Program-made: the position numbers and the translations under genes
Part shown: positions 16,077 through 23,671 of the stretch, in pieces
Layout: each line of letters starts with the position of its first letter
How positions within the stretch are numbered: position 1 is the stretch's first letter
The notes under the pieces: model-generated
What the model was told of the DNA's origin: nothing
Seen by the model: the letters and a program-made list of their open reading frames with translations, nothing else
Database searches by the model: none
Source of the DNA: Treponema sp. UBA1233
Lineage (GTDB): Bacteria; Spirochaetota; Spirochaetia; Treponematales; Treponemataceae
NCBI GenBank assembly: GCA_002309305.1
Contig: DBWR01000074.1
Span: forward strand, 93,354 to 128,001
Length of the DNA stretch: 34,648 bases
Direction: 5' to 3'

Positions 16077-16550
16077 TCAGTTTAAAAGCTCTTGAACAAT
16101 AGGTATTGAACTTAAGCTTAGCGTTCCTAGTGCCATAAACGGGGCAAAAGGTGCTTTTTGAATTTTTTCCGAGTGTTTTCGGGAATTTACTATAAAAAAA
16201 TATAGTGCACAAAAGACTGAACCGGCCAAAAATGCGGGGAAACACCATGGACCACAAACAAGGGCGCATGAGGGACTGTATTTTATGTCTCCCCAGCCCA
16301 AACCCAGGTTGGAAATCCTGCGCACAAAATAAAAGAGGACAAAAGACATGACGGCGCAAATCAGATATATGAAAAGGTTCCCGCGCGAAAATGCAAGCCT
16401 GTATGCCACAAGCAATATGGCGGAAAGAAGGTTGAGGACGTCAGGAATCATCAGGCTGCGCAAGTCGCAAATGCATATGGGAATGGAAAAAATCAAAAAG
16501 ATCAATGCTGCAAAGACTGTGGGGTAAGAGAACAGTGCGTTAAGAAACAT
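16077..16550 (-). CDS. Minimal prepilin peptidase-like A24 aspartic protease
   Basis: A 157-residue membrane protein with about six hydrophobic segments. It carries both A24 aspartate motifs: CDLRSLMIPD near residue 30 and GWGDIKY (GxGD type) near residue 85, and ends with the family-like APFMALG. The N-terminal zinc-finger/methylase domain of PilD-type enzymes is absent, so it resembles the short CpaA/TadV or archaeal-like form. It would cleave class III signal peptides of pilin-like proteins, but no pilin or pilus ATPase gene is nearby. ATG 16550 has AAGG upstream and overlaps the helicase 3' end by 11 nt; a longer start at 16595 would extend far into it. It is followed by smc after 32 nt. 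Confidence 0.75.
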   Translation of the reverse strand: MFLNALFSYPTVFAALIFLIFSIPICICDLRSLMIPDVLNLLSAILLVAYRLAFSRGNLFIYLICAVMSFVLFYFVRRISNLGLGWGDIKYSPSCALVCGPWCFPAFLAGSVFCALYFFIVNSRKHSEKIQKAPFAPFMALGTLSLSSIPIVQELLN

Positions 16551-17733
16551 GGCCTTCCCCGTCTTCCTCTTCCGTAAATTCAGAAGGGGCGACAACCCGG
16601 CCCTTGTACAGTTCCTTGGGGTAGACTGTTATGCCCAGCTTTTTCTCCATTTTAGAATACAGGAACATTTCCTTTTCGTCACCGATTACGCAATTGATGC
16701 CGGAACCACCCGCTCTGGCTGTTCTTCCTGCCCTGTGTATGAAGAAATCCGCCTTGTCGCTCAAGTCCATTTGAACCACGTGGGTAATCTTTGGAATGTC
16801 CAGTCCTCGTGAGGCTAAATCTGTTGTCACCAAAATGGGAAGTTTGCCGCTCCTGAACCGGTCCAGAAAAATCTTGCGGAGTTTTTTGTCGGTTTTGGAA
16901 CTGAATCCCTCGCATTCGATTTTTTTGTATTTGAGTTTAGAGACTATGTTTTCCACCTGGTCAGTGCGGTTTGTAAAGACAATAAGCTTTTCAGGCTGAA
17001 CTGCATGTATGAAACTTCTGAGCGTGTCTATTTTCTGCTGCCTTTGGGCGTAAATGGCCCAGTGTTCTATTTTGTTCCTGAGCACCTCATGTGAATCCAC
17101 GCTTACAAATTCCATCGGCTCTGAGTTTCCCTGCTCGCCACGTACCTTTTGAAGTATGTTTTTTGTGTATTCGCTGACTGTCGCCGAATTCCCTATTATC
17201 TGAACGTCCTTGTTCAGCCTGTCCAAAAGTGCCTGGGTTTCATCCCTCAATTCCGGGCTTAAAAGTCGGTCTGCCTCGTCCAGGACCAGATGCCTTACAT
17301 TATCTGCCTTGAGCTTTTTCAAGTGGATAAGTTCAAGAATTCTTGCAGAACCTCCAATTACGATTCTTGGATGCTCGCGGAGTTTGTCTATCTGCTTGGA
17401 GATGGGGCTTCCTCCGATGCATAGGGTACATGAAAGATCGCTTACTGCCTGTATCTGAGCCTTTATCTGGGCTGCAAGTTCGTAGGTGGGGGATACAACC
17501 AAAAGGGATATGTCTTTTGCATCCTGCGCGTCATTTTCAAGTCTGTCTATAAGTGGCAGGAGGTATGCCAGAGTTTTTCCACTGCCGGTTTCGCTCTGGA
17601 ACATGACGTTTTTTCCCGCGTGAACCATGGGTATGACTTTTTCCTGAACCAGGGTGGGTTCAATGATTCCGTTTTTTTCCAGACGTCCGACTATTTGATT
17701 TGAAATCCCCAAATTGATAAAAGAACTACTCAT
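16540..17733 (-). CDS. DEAD-box ATP-dependent RNA helicase
   Basis: A 397-residue protein from ATG 17733. Motifs in order are the Q motif (SFINLG...PTLVQEKVIP), motif I SETGSGKT, Ia PTYELAAQ, Ib around GGSARILELI, II VLDEADRLL, III SAT, and in the second RecA-like domain VTTDLASRGLDIP (V) and HRAGRTARAG (VI). DEAD-box helicases remodel structured RNA during ribosome assembly, decay or translation; the target is not evident. The C-terminal tail is short (~30 residues) with no added RNA-binding domain. A start at 17817 is rejected because it would overlap the divergent glycosyltransferase. It heads the long minus-strand run. Confidence 0.93.
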   Translation of the reverse strand: MSSSFINLGISNQIVGRLEKNGIIEPTLVQEKVIPMVHAGKNVMFQSETGSGKTLAYLLPLIDRLENDAQDAKDISLLVVSPTYELAAQIKAQIQAVSDLSCTLCIGGSPISKQIDKLREHPRIVIGGSARILELIHLKKLKADNVRHLVLDEADRLLSPELRDETQALLDRLNKDVQIIGNSATVSEYTKNILQKVRGEQGNSEPMEFVSVDSHEVLRNKIEHWAIYAQRQQKIDTLRSFIHAVQPEKLIVFTNRTDQVENIVSKLKYKKIECEGFSSKTDKKLRKIFLDRFRSGKLPILVTTDLASRGLDIPKITHVVQMDLSDKADFFIHRAGRTARAGGSGINCVIGDEKEMFLYSKMEKKLGITVYPKELYKGRVVAPSEFTEEEDGEGHVS

Positions 17734-17781
17734 AAAAATACTATAGCATATTTTTGCAGTTTTGTGGTATACTGTAAGCCT

Positions 17782-18909
17782 ATGAAAGTTGGAATTGATA
17801 CTTTTGGCACTGAACATGGAAGATCCGGGCTTGGCTCATATTTGATCTCACTGGTCAAGAACCTTCCTGAATCTGAAGATATATCTTATGAGCTCTTTGG
17901 GCCCGAACTGGACCGCTTTACTTTTAACGGGGACCGTGATTTCCCCTATGTTTCCGTACCCACGCTTGATACAGACAAGAGTGACTTGCGCTGGCACAAA
18001 CTCAAGGCGAATTCTTTTGGTAAAAAACAGCTTTATGACGTGATTCTGTATGCCTCTGGTTCCAGAATGATTCCCGACCGCTTTAAGGTAAAGGGTGTTG
18101 CCGTAGTAAACGACATTGTAAGTTCCGTTTTATCCCACACTGAGGGATTTGGTTCTAGGCATCAGATTCGTGCGGGGCTTTCACATGTAGACTGCATAAT
18201 TGCGTCCAGCCAGTACATAAAAAAGGACATTGAGCGCTCGAAAATACACTGCAAGCGCATAGAAGTCATTCACAACGGTGTCGATCAGACCTTGTTCTAT
18301 CCAAGGGCAAATGCCGAAGTTGAATCCGATCTCGTGGACATAAAACCCTTTGCAATAAAAAAACCGTATTTGATTTATCCAAGCCGCATTAACAATTCCG
18401 GGAAAAAACATGTTGAGCTTGTAAAGGCTTTTACAATTTTTAAGGAAAAAACTGGTGCTCCCCATCGTCTGGTCATTGCAGGAAACGAGAGTCAGGCATA
18501 TGGGGATCTGGTTCACAAGGCGGTTTTTGAATCCAGTGCCGCAAGTGACATCTTCATTACGGGGCACTTCCCATACGAAAATTTCCCCGAGCTATACAGG
18601 AATGCGGAGGCCTGCCTGTTCCCGTCCGTTACCGAGGGAGTTGGACTTTCCGTTCTGGAGGCCATGGCATCGGGAATTCCTGTGGCATGTGCTTCTGCCG
18701 GTGCATTGCCGGAGGTAGCCGGAAAAAACGCCCTGTATTTTGACAGCAGCAATATTCAGGAAATGGCGGATTCAATTGAACGTATCGTAAGTGATGAAAC
18801 CCTGCGTTTAAAATTAGTAAAGGACGGCCTTGAGTGGGCAAAACGTTTCTCGTGGGAAAAGAATGCCCTTGCTACTGTAGCCGTCCTTGAATCGGTATTG
18901 GGAAAATAA
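17782..18909 (+). CDS. GT4-type glycosyltransferase, group 1
   Basis: A 375-residue GT-B enzyme of normal size. The N-terminal domain starts MKVGIDTFG with a GSGLG-like donor loop (HGRSGLGSYL). The C-terminal donor domain contains YPSRINNSGKKHVELVKAF, the FPYENFPELY segment and the E-x7-E motif in TEGVGLSVLEAMASGIPV. It transfers a sugar from an activated nucleotide donor to an acceptor that cannot be told here; envelope polysaccharide, glycolipid or protein are all possible. ATG 17782 is preferred over the GTG at 17764, which lies before a TATACT box (17768-17773). It is a lone + strand gene between two minus-strand blocks, and its stop is 4 nt from that of clpX. Confidence 0.88.
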   Translation: MKVGIDTFGTEHGRSGLGSYLISLVKNLPESEDISYELFGPELDRFTFNGDRDFPYVSVPTLDTDKSDLRWHKLKANSFGKKQLYDVILYASGSRMIPDRFKVKGVAVVNDIVSSVLSHTEGFGSRHQIRAGLSHVDCIIASSQYIKKDIERSKIHCKRIEVIHNGVDQTLFYPRANAEVESDLVDIKPFAIKKPYLIYPSRINNSGKKHVELVKAFTIFKEKTGAPHRLVIAGNESQAYGDLVHKAVFESSAASDIFITGHFPYENFPELYRNAEACLFPSVTEGVGLSVLEAMASGIPVACASAGALPEVAGKNALYFDSSNIQEMADSIERIVSDETLRLKLVKDGLEWAKRFSWEKNALATVAVLESVLGK

Positions 18910-18913
18910 AAAC

Positions 18914-20179
18914 TTAAGCGGTCTTCTGGTCAATCAGCAGTGTCTGAATGTCCGGATGAACCTTCTGTTCTACAATATCCTTTGTAATCTCAAGTTTCTT
19001 TTTGCCCTTGATGCTTGGAATCTCGAACATTATGTCAAGAAGTATCTGTTCCACAATGGCTCTGAGTCCACGGGCACCGGTCTTGTTCTTTATGGCGATG
19101 TCAGCAATCTTGTCGATGGATTCCTCGTTAAACGTCAGGTCAACATCATCGATTGCAAAACTGGCCTGGAACTGCTTGGTAATCGCGTTCTTTGGTTCGG
19201 TAAGGATGCGCCTCAAGTCATCACGTGTGAGTTCCTTTAAGGCACAAGTCATCGGAAGACGTCCGATAAGCTCTGGAATCAGACCAAACTGTACGAGGTC
19301 GTCAGAAGTTACCTGATTCAGCAGCTCCATGCGTTCCTCGTCGGTCCTCTGGGTTCCCTTGGCTCCAAATCCAATTGAAGAAGTGGAAAGCCTCTGTTCG
19401 ATTATCTTGTCAAGTCCAACGAAAGCACCGCCGCAGATGAACAGGATGTTTGTGGTGTCTATGTCAATCATTTCCTGGTTTGGATGCTTGCGTCCTCCCT
19501 GAGGTGGAACGGATGCATGGGTTCCTTCCAGAATCTTGAGCAATGCCTGCTGAACGCCTTCTCCGCTAACGTCTCTTGTAATTGAAGTGTTCTCGCTCTT
19601 TCGGCTGATTTTGTCAATTTCGTCAATAAAGATGATTCCCCTTTCTGCCGCACTGACATCTCCGTCCGCTGCATTTATAAGCTTAAGGAGAACATTTTCA
19701 ACGTCTTCACCAACGTATCCGGCTTCAGTAAGTGTTGTGGCATCTGCTATGGCAAACGGAACCTTGAGCCTTTCTGCAAGGGTTTTGGCAAGAAGGGTTT
19801 TGCCGCTTCCTGTTGGCCCCAAGAGAAGGATGTTTGATTTTTCAATTTTGATGTCGCTGATAGCCTGTTTTTCCTTTGATACGGAAAGCTGCTTGTAATG
19901 GTTGTATACTGCAACGGAAAGGACTTTTTTTGCCTTATCCTGACCGACGACATATTCATCCAGATATTCCTTGAATTCTTTTGGAGTGGGAACTTCGGAC
20001 ATGTCGATTGGAGTCATGGAATGGCGCTCGTCATTCAATACGGTTTGACATGCCGCCACACAATGTTCGCATATGTAAATTGAATCATTCGGAGCTTTTA
20101 TTACCCTACGGTTTTCATCTGACGGACGACCGCAAAAAGCACAGAATTGCTGTTCAGTTTTTCCAAAACCCCTCATCAT
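18914..20179 (-). CDS. clpX: ATP-dependent Clp protease ATP-binding subunit ClpX
   Basis: A 421-residue AAA+ unfoldase of normal length. The N-terminal C4 zinc finger (CAFC...CEHC, ~13-38) binds adaptors and substrates. The AAA+ core has Walker A GPTGSGKT, the GYVG pore loop (EAGYVGEDVE), Walker B GIIFIDEIDKIS and sensor residues. The IGF loop that docks on ClpP is present (SSIGFGAKG). ATG 20179 overlaps the clpP stop by 4 nt, with GGGAG upstream; a second in-frame ATG follows directly (20176). It feeds unfolded proteins into ClpP. Confidence 0.97.
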   Translation of the reverse strand: MMRGFGKTEQQFCAFCGRPSDENRRVIKAPNDSIYICEHCVAACQTVLNDERHSMTPIDMSEVPTPKEFKEYLDEYVVGQDKAKKVLSVAVYNHYKQLSVSKEKQAISDIKIEKSNILLLGPTGSGKTLLAKTLAERLKVPFAIADATTLTEAGYVGEDVENVLLKLINAADGDVSAAERGIIFIDEIDKISRKSENTSITRDVSGEGVQQALLKILEGTHASVPPQGGRKHPNQEMIDIDTTNILFICGGAFVGLDKIIEQRLSTSSIGFGAKGTQRTDEERMELLNQVTSDDLVQFGLIPELIGRLPMTCALKELTRDDLRRILTEPKNAITKQFQASFAIDDVDLTFNEESIDKIADIAIKNKTGARGLRAIVEQILLDIMFEIPSIKGKKKLEITKDIVEQKVHPDIQTLLIDQKTA

Positions 20180-20778
20180 TTATCTCCCTTTTTGGCATTT
20201 TCCATTATGTGATCGATTATGCCGTATGCCTTGGCTTCCTCTGCATCCATGTAGAAGTCACGCTCGATGTCACGGGCAATTTCTTCCTCTTTCTTTCCCG
20301 TCTGCTGCGCAAAATACTTGATGCTGAGTTTTTTAAGGCGGCCAATTTCCTTTGCCTGGATTGCTATGTCAGAAGCCTGTCCCTGAGCTCCACCCCAAGG
20401 CTGGTGAATCAAAACTCGGCTGGAGGGTAGGGCATGACGTTTCCCGATTGTTCCGCCTGCAAGAAGCATTGCACCCATGCTTGCCGCCTGTCCTATGCAT
20501 ATGGTCTGAATATCGCATTTGACGTACTGCATGGTGTCATAAACCGCAAGACCGGCAGTAACTGAACCACCCGGGCTGTTTATGTACATGTTTATGTCTT
20601 TTTCCGGATTTTCACTTTCAAGATACAAAATCTGTGCAACAATCATGTCTGCATTTTCATCACGGATTTCTCCGTCAACAAAGATTATGCGGTCCTTTAA
20701 AAGCCTTGAATATAAATCGTATGCATGTTCACCGTTTCCGCTGCGTTCTATAACTGTTGGTGATGAATAATAACCCAT
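20176..20778 (-). CDS. clpP: ATP-dependent Clp protease proteolytic subunit ClpP
   Basis: A 200-residue serine protease that forms the double-ring chamber. The catalytic triad is visible: Ser in GQAASMGA (about residue 100), His in VLIHQPWGG, and Asp in ERDFYMDAEEA. The handle region and N-terminal axial loop are normal in length. GAGGAG lies upstream of ATG 20778. It overlaps clpX by 4 nt and follows tig after 99 nt, a gap holding a terminator-like hairpin, so clpPX may be expressed partly by read-through and partly from its own promoter in the A/T-rich sequence 20791-20810. Confidence 0.97.
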   Translation of the reverse strand: MGYYSSPTVIERSGNGEHAYDLYSRLLKDRIIFVDGEIRDENADMIVAQILYLESENPEKDINMYINSPGGSVTAGLAVYDTMQYVKCDIQTICIGQAASMGAMLLAGGTIGKRHALPSSRVLIHQPWGGAQGQASDIAIQAKEIGRLKKLSIKYFAQQTGKKEEEIARDIERDFYMDAEEAKAYGIIDHIMENAKKGDK

Positions 20779-20809
20779 ATTGCAAACTCCTCATATATAT
20801 AATATAAAC

Positions 20810-20856
20810 AAAAAAAACGGAATACGACAAGAGGAATTTCTCGTGCATTCCGTTTT
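20810..20856 (-). terminator. Terminator or attenuator between tig and clpP
   Basis: On the minus strand the 10-nt arms AAAACGGAAT (20847-20856) and ATTCCGTTTT (20814-20823) are perfectly complementary and run into eight T's. The inner 23 nt may pair further. It begins 21 nt after the tig stop. Confidence 0.75.
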
Positions 20857-20877
20857 ACTTGGTTCTAGTCCTGTTTT

Positions 20878-22251
20878 TTAGTGGTTTTCGGACTTGAACA
20901 GATCGGCAAATGCAACTTTGTCGCCCTTAGCAATCTTAACTTCCTTGTAAAGGGCTTCAAAAAGCTTCTCTTCCTTTGTATCATCAACAAGGTATTCTTT
21001 ATTCCTTGGGTCTTCGTAGTGCTTTTTCACTTCATCAAGCGTGATACCCTGTTCATCGGCAATTTTCTGGTATTGGGCCTCAACTTCTTCCGGAGTTACG
21101 GAAATGTTGCGGTCACGGAGCAGGAGGTCCACGATGATGCGGCTCTTGAGCATTTTTTCTGTATCTCCAGTCCACTGCTTTACCATGTCTTCCTTTGTCT
21201 GTCCAGAAGAAAGAATCATTTTCTCAAGCTGTTCCGGTGTTGTCTGGAACTGCTGTGCCATCATGTTCCATCTGGCATCCTGTTCTGCCTTTACCATTGA
21301 TGCCGGCAGGTCAAACGGATTTTTTTCAACAAGCTGCTGCAAAAGGCTCTGGCTCTTGAGTTCTGCAAGCTTGCGTGTCTTTGAGGTTTCCATCTGGCGC
21401 TTGATGTCGTTCTTCAAATCATCAAGAGTCTTGTATTTTTCGCTTACGTCCTGTGCAAGGTCGTCGTCAAGCGGAGGAAGATTCTTTTCCTTGATTGCTG
21501 TGACTGTTACGCTGATTTTCTTGGTTTTTCCGGCCAGGTTTTCGTCAGGATCCTTTTTGTCATACTTTTTGGTGATTGCCTTTGTCTCATCCTTTTTCAT
21601 TCCGATGATATCGTCGTCAATCTTATAGATGTTTTCGCCTGAACCTACAGTAAATACAAATCCTTCGCGCTTTGAGCCTTCAATAACTGCATCATTGTCA
21701 TCAAGTTCAGAATAATTGATTGTAACGATGTCGCCCTTTGCAAGACCTTCTCCGTCCTTTTTGTCAAGGATTGTTGAGTTGCGTTCCTGTATGGCCTTGA
21801 GTTCTTCTTCCAGATCCTTGTCGCTGATTTCTACCTGTGGCTCCTTGATTGTAATGCCGCTAAAGTTCTTTATTTCAACCTGAGGGAATACGTCATAGAC
21901 AACAGAAAAGGTCAAATCCTTGGAAAGGTCAAATTCCGGCATCTTGTCGCCTTCAAGACGAGGCTGAGCATAGGGGAGGGGACGGTAATCCTTCATGTCG
22001 TCACCCTGCAGTATTTCGTTGAGGGCATCATCAATGATGTTTCCCAAAACTTCCATCTTTATGTCTTCGCCGTATTTTTGTACGATGATATTGGTCGGTA
22101 CGTGACCCTTGCGGAATCCAGGAAGCTGAATGTTCTTTGCAATTTTTGAAAGTCCTGAATTATAGCTTGTTTCCAGATCCTGTTTTGAAACGGTGGCGCT
22201 AAGTCTTACTGCTGAGTTTTCAATTTTAGTGATTTCTTTGGTAATGTTCAC
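20878..22251 (-). CDS. tig: Trigger factor (ribosome-associated chaperone and prolyl isomerase)
   Basis: A 457-residue protein with the three trigger-factor parts. The N-terminal ribosome-binding domain (~1-140) has the signature GFRKGHVP at ~45-52. An FKBP-type isomerase domain (~150-240) contains GDIVTINYSELD and FTVGSGE. The long helical chaperone domain runs to the end. It binds L23 at the tunnel exit and shields nascent chains. The start is GTG 22251 with AAGGGG about 10 nt upstream. It is the first gene of the tig-clpP-clpX order found across bacteria. The tRNA operon upstream ends in a strong terminator, so tig needs its own promoter; none is clear, though TATACA lies just before the Shine-Dalgarno. 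Confidence 0.95.
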   Translation of the reverse strand: MNITKEITKIENSAVRLSATVSKQDLETSYNSGLSKIAKNIQLPGFRKGHVPTNIIVQKYGEDIKMEVLGNIIDDALNEILQGDDMKDYRPLPYAQPRLEGDKMPEFDLSKDLTFSVVYDVFPQVEIKNFSGITIKEPQVEISDKDLEEELKAIQERNSTILDKKDGEGLAKGDIVTINYSELDDNDAVIEGSKREGFVFTVGSGENIYKIDDDIIGMKKDETKAITKKYDKKDPDENLAGKTKKISVTVTAIKEKNLPPLDDDLAQDVSEKYKTLDDLKNDIKRQMETSKTRKLAELKSQSLLQQLVEKNPFDLPASMVKAEQDARWNMMAQQFQTTPEQLEKMILSSGQTKEDMVKQWTGDTEKMLKSRIIVDLLLRDRNISVTPEEVEAQYQKIADEQGITLDEVKKHYEDPRNKEYLVDDTKEEKLFEALYKEVKIAKGDKVAFADLFKSENH

Positions 22252-22309
22252 TTAAGTTTACCCCTTGTATAAAAATCGGCCCGCATTCTTGAGTTTTTTC
22301 GATTGCGGT

Positions 22310-22343
22310 AAAAAAAAAGCGATTTAGAAAACATCTAAACCGC
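22310..22343 (-). terminator. Rho-independent terminator of the five-tRNA operon
   Basis: On the minus strand GCGGTTTAGA (22334-22343) pairs with TCTAAATCGC (22319-22328), one G-U included, over a 5-nt loop. A run of nine T's follows. It lies 11 nt after tRNA-Gly. Confidence 0.9.
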
Positions 22344-22354
22344 CTTATATTTAG

Positions 22355-22426
22355 AGCGGGAAACGGGAGTTGGACCCGCGACATCCACCTTGGCAAGGTG
22401 GCGCTCTACCACTGAGCTATTCCCGC
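22355..22426 (-). tRNA. tRNA-Gly (anticodon GCC)
   Basis: Acceptor GCGGGAA/TTCCCGC, D-stem GCTC/GAGC, anticodon loop TTGCCAA giving GCC, T-arm with GGTCCAACTC, discriminator U as usual for tRNA-Gly. CCA is not encoded. It is last in the operon, directly before the terminator. Confidence 0.95.
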
Positions 22427-22475
22427 AAATCTCTTTCGCATCCGCTTTTTGCAGCAGTAATTGCTGAATAAGGCT

Positions 22476-22556
22476 TGCGAGAGGAGGGACTTGAACCCTC
22501 ACGCCTAGGGCACTAGATCCTAAGTCTAGCGTGTCTGCCAATTTCACCACTCTCGC
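22476..22556 (-). tRNA. tRNA-Leu (anticodon TAG)
   Basis: A class II tRNA of 81 nt with a long variable arm. Acceptor GCGAGAG/CTCTCGC is perfect, the anticodon loop is CTTAGGA (anticodon TAG, reading CUN codons), T-arm GAGGG-TTCAAGT-CCCTC, discriminator A. No CCA encoded. Confidence 0.95.
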
Positions 22557-22610
22557 AAAATTGCAAAGTGCCAAACCGGCTTCTTACAACGGAGTGTTTC
22601 AAAATCCGTA

Positions 22611-22683
22611 TGAGCGATGGGAGGATCGAACTCCCGACCCGCAGATTAAGAGTCTGCTGCTCTACCAGCTGAGCTAATCGCCC
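22611..22683 (-). tRNA. tRNA-Lys (anticodon CTT)
   Basis: Acceptor GGGCGAT/ATCGCTC with one G-U, D-stem GCTC/GAGC, anticodon stem GCAGA/TCTGC with loop CTCTTAA (anticodon CTT, reading AAG), T-arm GGGAG-TTCGATC-CTCCC, discriminator A. Confidence 0.95.
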
Positions 22684-22694
22684 GAAACAAATCA

Positions 22695-22768
22695 TGCGTC
22701 CGACACGGCTCGAACGTGCAACCTATGGATTCGAAGTCCATTGCTCTATCCAGTTGAGCTACGAACGC
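22695..22768 (-). tRNA. tRNA-Arg (anticodon TCG)
   Basis: Acceptor GCGTTCG/CGGACGC with one G-U, D-stem GCTC/GAGC, anticodon stem ATGGA/TCCAT with loop CTTCGAA (anticodon TCG, reading CGA), T-arm GCACG-TTCGAGC-CGTGT, discriminator A. It is the second arginine tRNA of the window, with a different anticodon from the one at 5407. Confidence 0.94.
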
Positions 22769-22800
22769 GAACATATGGCACTGTCCGAATCGTTCAGGAG

Positions 22801-22873
22801 GGTGCCTGGTGGGTTTCGAACCCACGACAACCAGATCCACAATCTGGGATTCTACCCCTGAACTACAGGCACC
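22801..22873 (-). tRNA. tRNA-His (anticodon GTG), including encoded G-1
   Basis: Acceptor GTGCCTG/CAGGCAC, anticodon stem CCAGA/TCTGG with loop TTGTGGA (anticodon GTG), T-arm GTGGG-TTCGAAA-CCCAC, discriminator C. The extra G at position -1, the histidine identity element, is encoded (22873) opposite C73. First gene of the operon. Confidence 0.95.
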
Positions 22874-22891
22874 ATGTAATCGACATGAGCC

Positions 22892-22921
22892 AATATATCA
22901 GAAAACCCGCTAATTTGTCAA
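22892..22921 (-). promoter_or_regulatory. Sigma-70 promoter of the tRNA operon
   Basis: On the minus strand a perfect TTGACA (22916-22921), an 18-nt spacer and TATATT (22892-22897). It ends about 18 nt before tRNA-His. Confidence 0.8.
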
Positions 22922-22930
22922 GCGGAATAA

Positions 22931-22990
22931 TTATATTTTTTCACAAAATATAAAAAAAATCAAGAATGTAAAATTCTTCATTTGTTGAAG
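22931..22990 (+). repeat. Cluster of A/T-rich inverted repeats between divergent promoters
   Basis: Three hairpins in 60 nt. TTATATTTT/AAAATATAA (22931-22939, 22945-22953) is a perfect 9-bp pair. AAGAAT/ATTCTT is at 22962-22967 and 22973-22978. CTTCA/TGAAG (22976-22980, 22986-22990) shares 3 nt with the second, so those two exclude each other. Read on the minus strand the second hairpin is followed by GA and eight T's, like a terminator pointing at the tRNA promoter. Confidence 0.6.
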
Positions 22991-23000
22991 TAAAAAAAAC

Positions 23001-23027
23001 TAAAGATGGAATTTCAGATTCCGATAA
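23001..23027 (+). promoter_or_regulatory. Sigma-28 (FliA)-type promoter of the flgN-flgK-flgL-fliW-csrA operon
   Basis: TAAA (23001-23004), a 15-nt spacer and TCCGATAA (23020-23027). The known flagellar consensus is TAAA-N15-GCCGATAA, so only the first base of the -10 differs. It lies 53 nt upstream of the first gene and the operon holds late flagellar genes, which fits sigma-28 control. Confidence 0.8.
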
Positions 23028-23080
23028 TCGTATTAGGAAACCTGTAGAGGGGACAAATTCTAGCTCTAGGAGTAAGTATT

Positions 23081-23653
23081 ATGGGTGAAGCCGTTAAGGA
23101 AGAAGAAAAGGAAACGGAAAATGTTGATTCCGTAAAACAGAAGGTTGATGAGTTGAAGCGTAAAACCAAGGCAGCCCGTAAGGCAAAGAAGCAGGCGGCA
23201 GTCAAAAAAATCGCAGAAAGCGGTGATAATGAACTTCTGCAGATTCTTGTGGCACAGAATGACGTCCTTGATTGCATGTTGACTCAGCAAAAGAAGATTC
23301 ATGACAGTGTAAAAGAGCGCAAGTGGGTGGAGCTCGAAAACTGCATTAATAATATGAAGGCATACAGTGATGCTTTTGTGAATCTTGATCAGTGCAGGGA
23401 AAACTTTGTGGGGGATAACAAAGACTTGTATCTGATGCCGGAAGTCCGGGATGTGTTTGCAAGCGTACGTACAAAGCTGTCAAAAAGCAAGATAGAAAAC
23501 AGTGCTTTGGCAACTTACGTCACTTCGACAAGGGAATTCGTTGATGGAATTCTTGAAAACTGTGTTCCGCAGTCAAGGACAAAGGTATACGGCAGAAATG
23601 GTAAAATAATCCGTCCCACCGCAGAAAGTGTAGTGTTGGACGCTTTAGTATAA
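23081..23653 (+). CDS. Putative FlgN-type chaperone for hook-associated proteins
   Basis: A 190-residue protein, mostly helical. A lysine- and glutamate-rich N-terminal stretch (~1-50) precedes a helical core (~50-150) with the FlgN-like pattern of a long helix with LLQILVAQNDVLDCML, then a second, LENCINNMKAYSDAFVNLDQ. It ends in KVYGRNGKI, as in proteins of this class. FlgN binds FlgK and FlgL in the cytoplasm before export, and flgN normally lies directly upstream of flgK, as here. ATG 23081 has AGGAG 8 nt upstream. The call rests on position and pattern; sequence identity to FlgN is low in spirochaetes. Confidence 0.65.
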   Translation: MGEAVKEEEKETENVDSVKQKVDELKRKTKAARKAKKQAAVKKIAESGDNELLQILVAQNDVLDCMLTQQKKIHDSVKERKWVELENCINNMKAYSDAFVNLDQCRENFVGDNKDLYLMPEVRDVFASVRTKLSKSKIENSALATYVTSTREFVDGILENCVPQSRTKVYGRNGKIIRPTAESVVLDALV

Positions 23654-23671
23654 GAAACAAACCTTTATTAT

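Noticed and set aside
16551..16595. Longer start for the prepilin peptidase
   Set aside because: The extra 15 residues are charged and lie within the helicase coding end. ATG 16550 has AAGG and places the first membrane segment at the N-terminus.
17734..17817. Longer N-terminus for the DEAD-box helicase
   Set aside because: It would overlap the divergent glycosyltransferase start. The added residues precede the Q motif and look unlike a helicase.
22335..22953. Open frames of 60-87 codons across the tRNA cluster
   Set aside because: They are tRNA sequence read as protein (for example VKLADTLDLGS and VAQLDRAMDFES, well-known false proteins). The cloverleaf structures explain the region.
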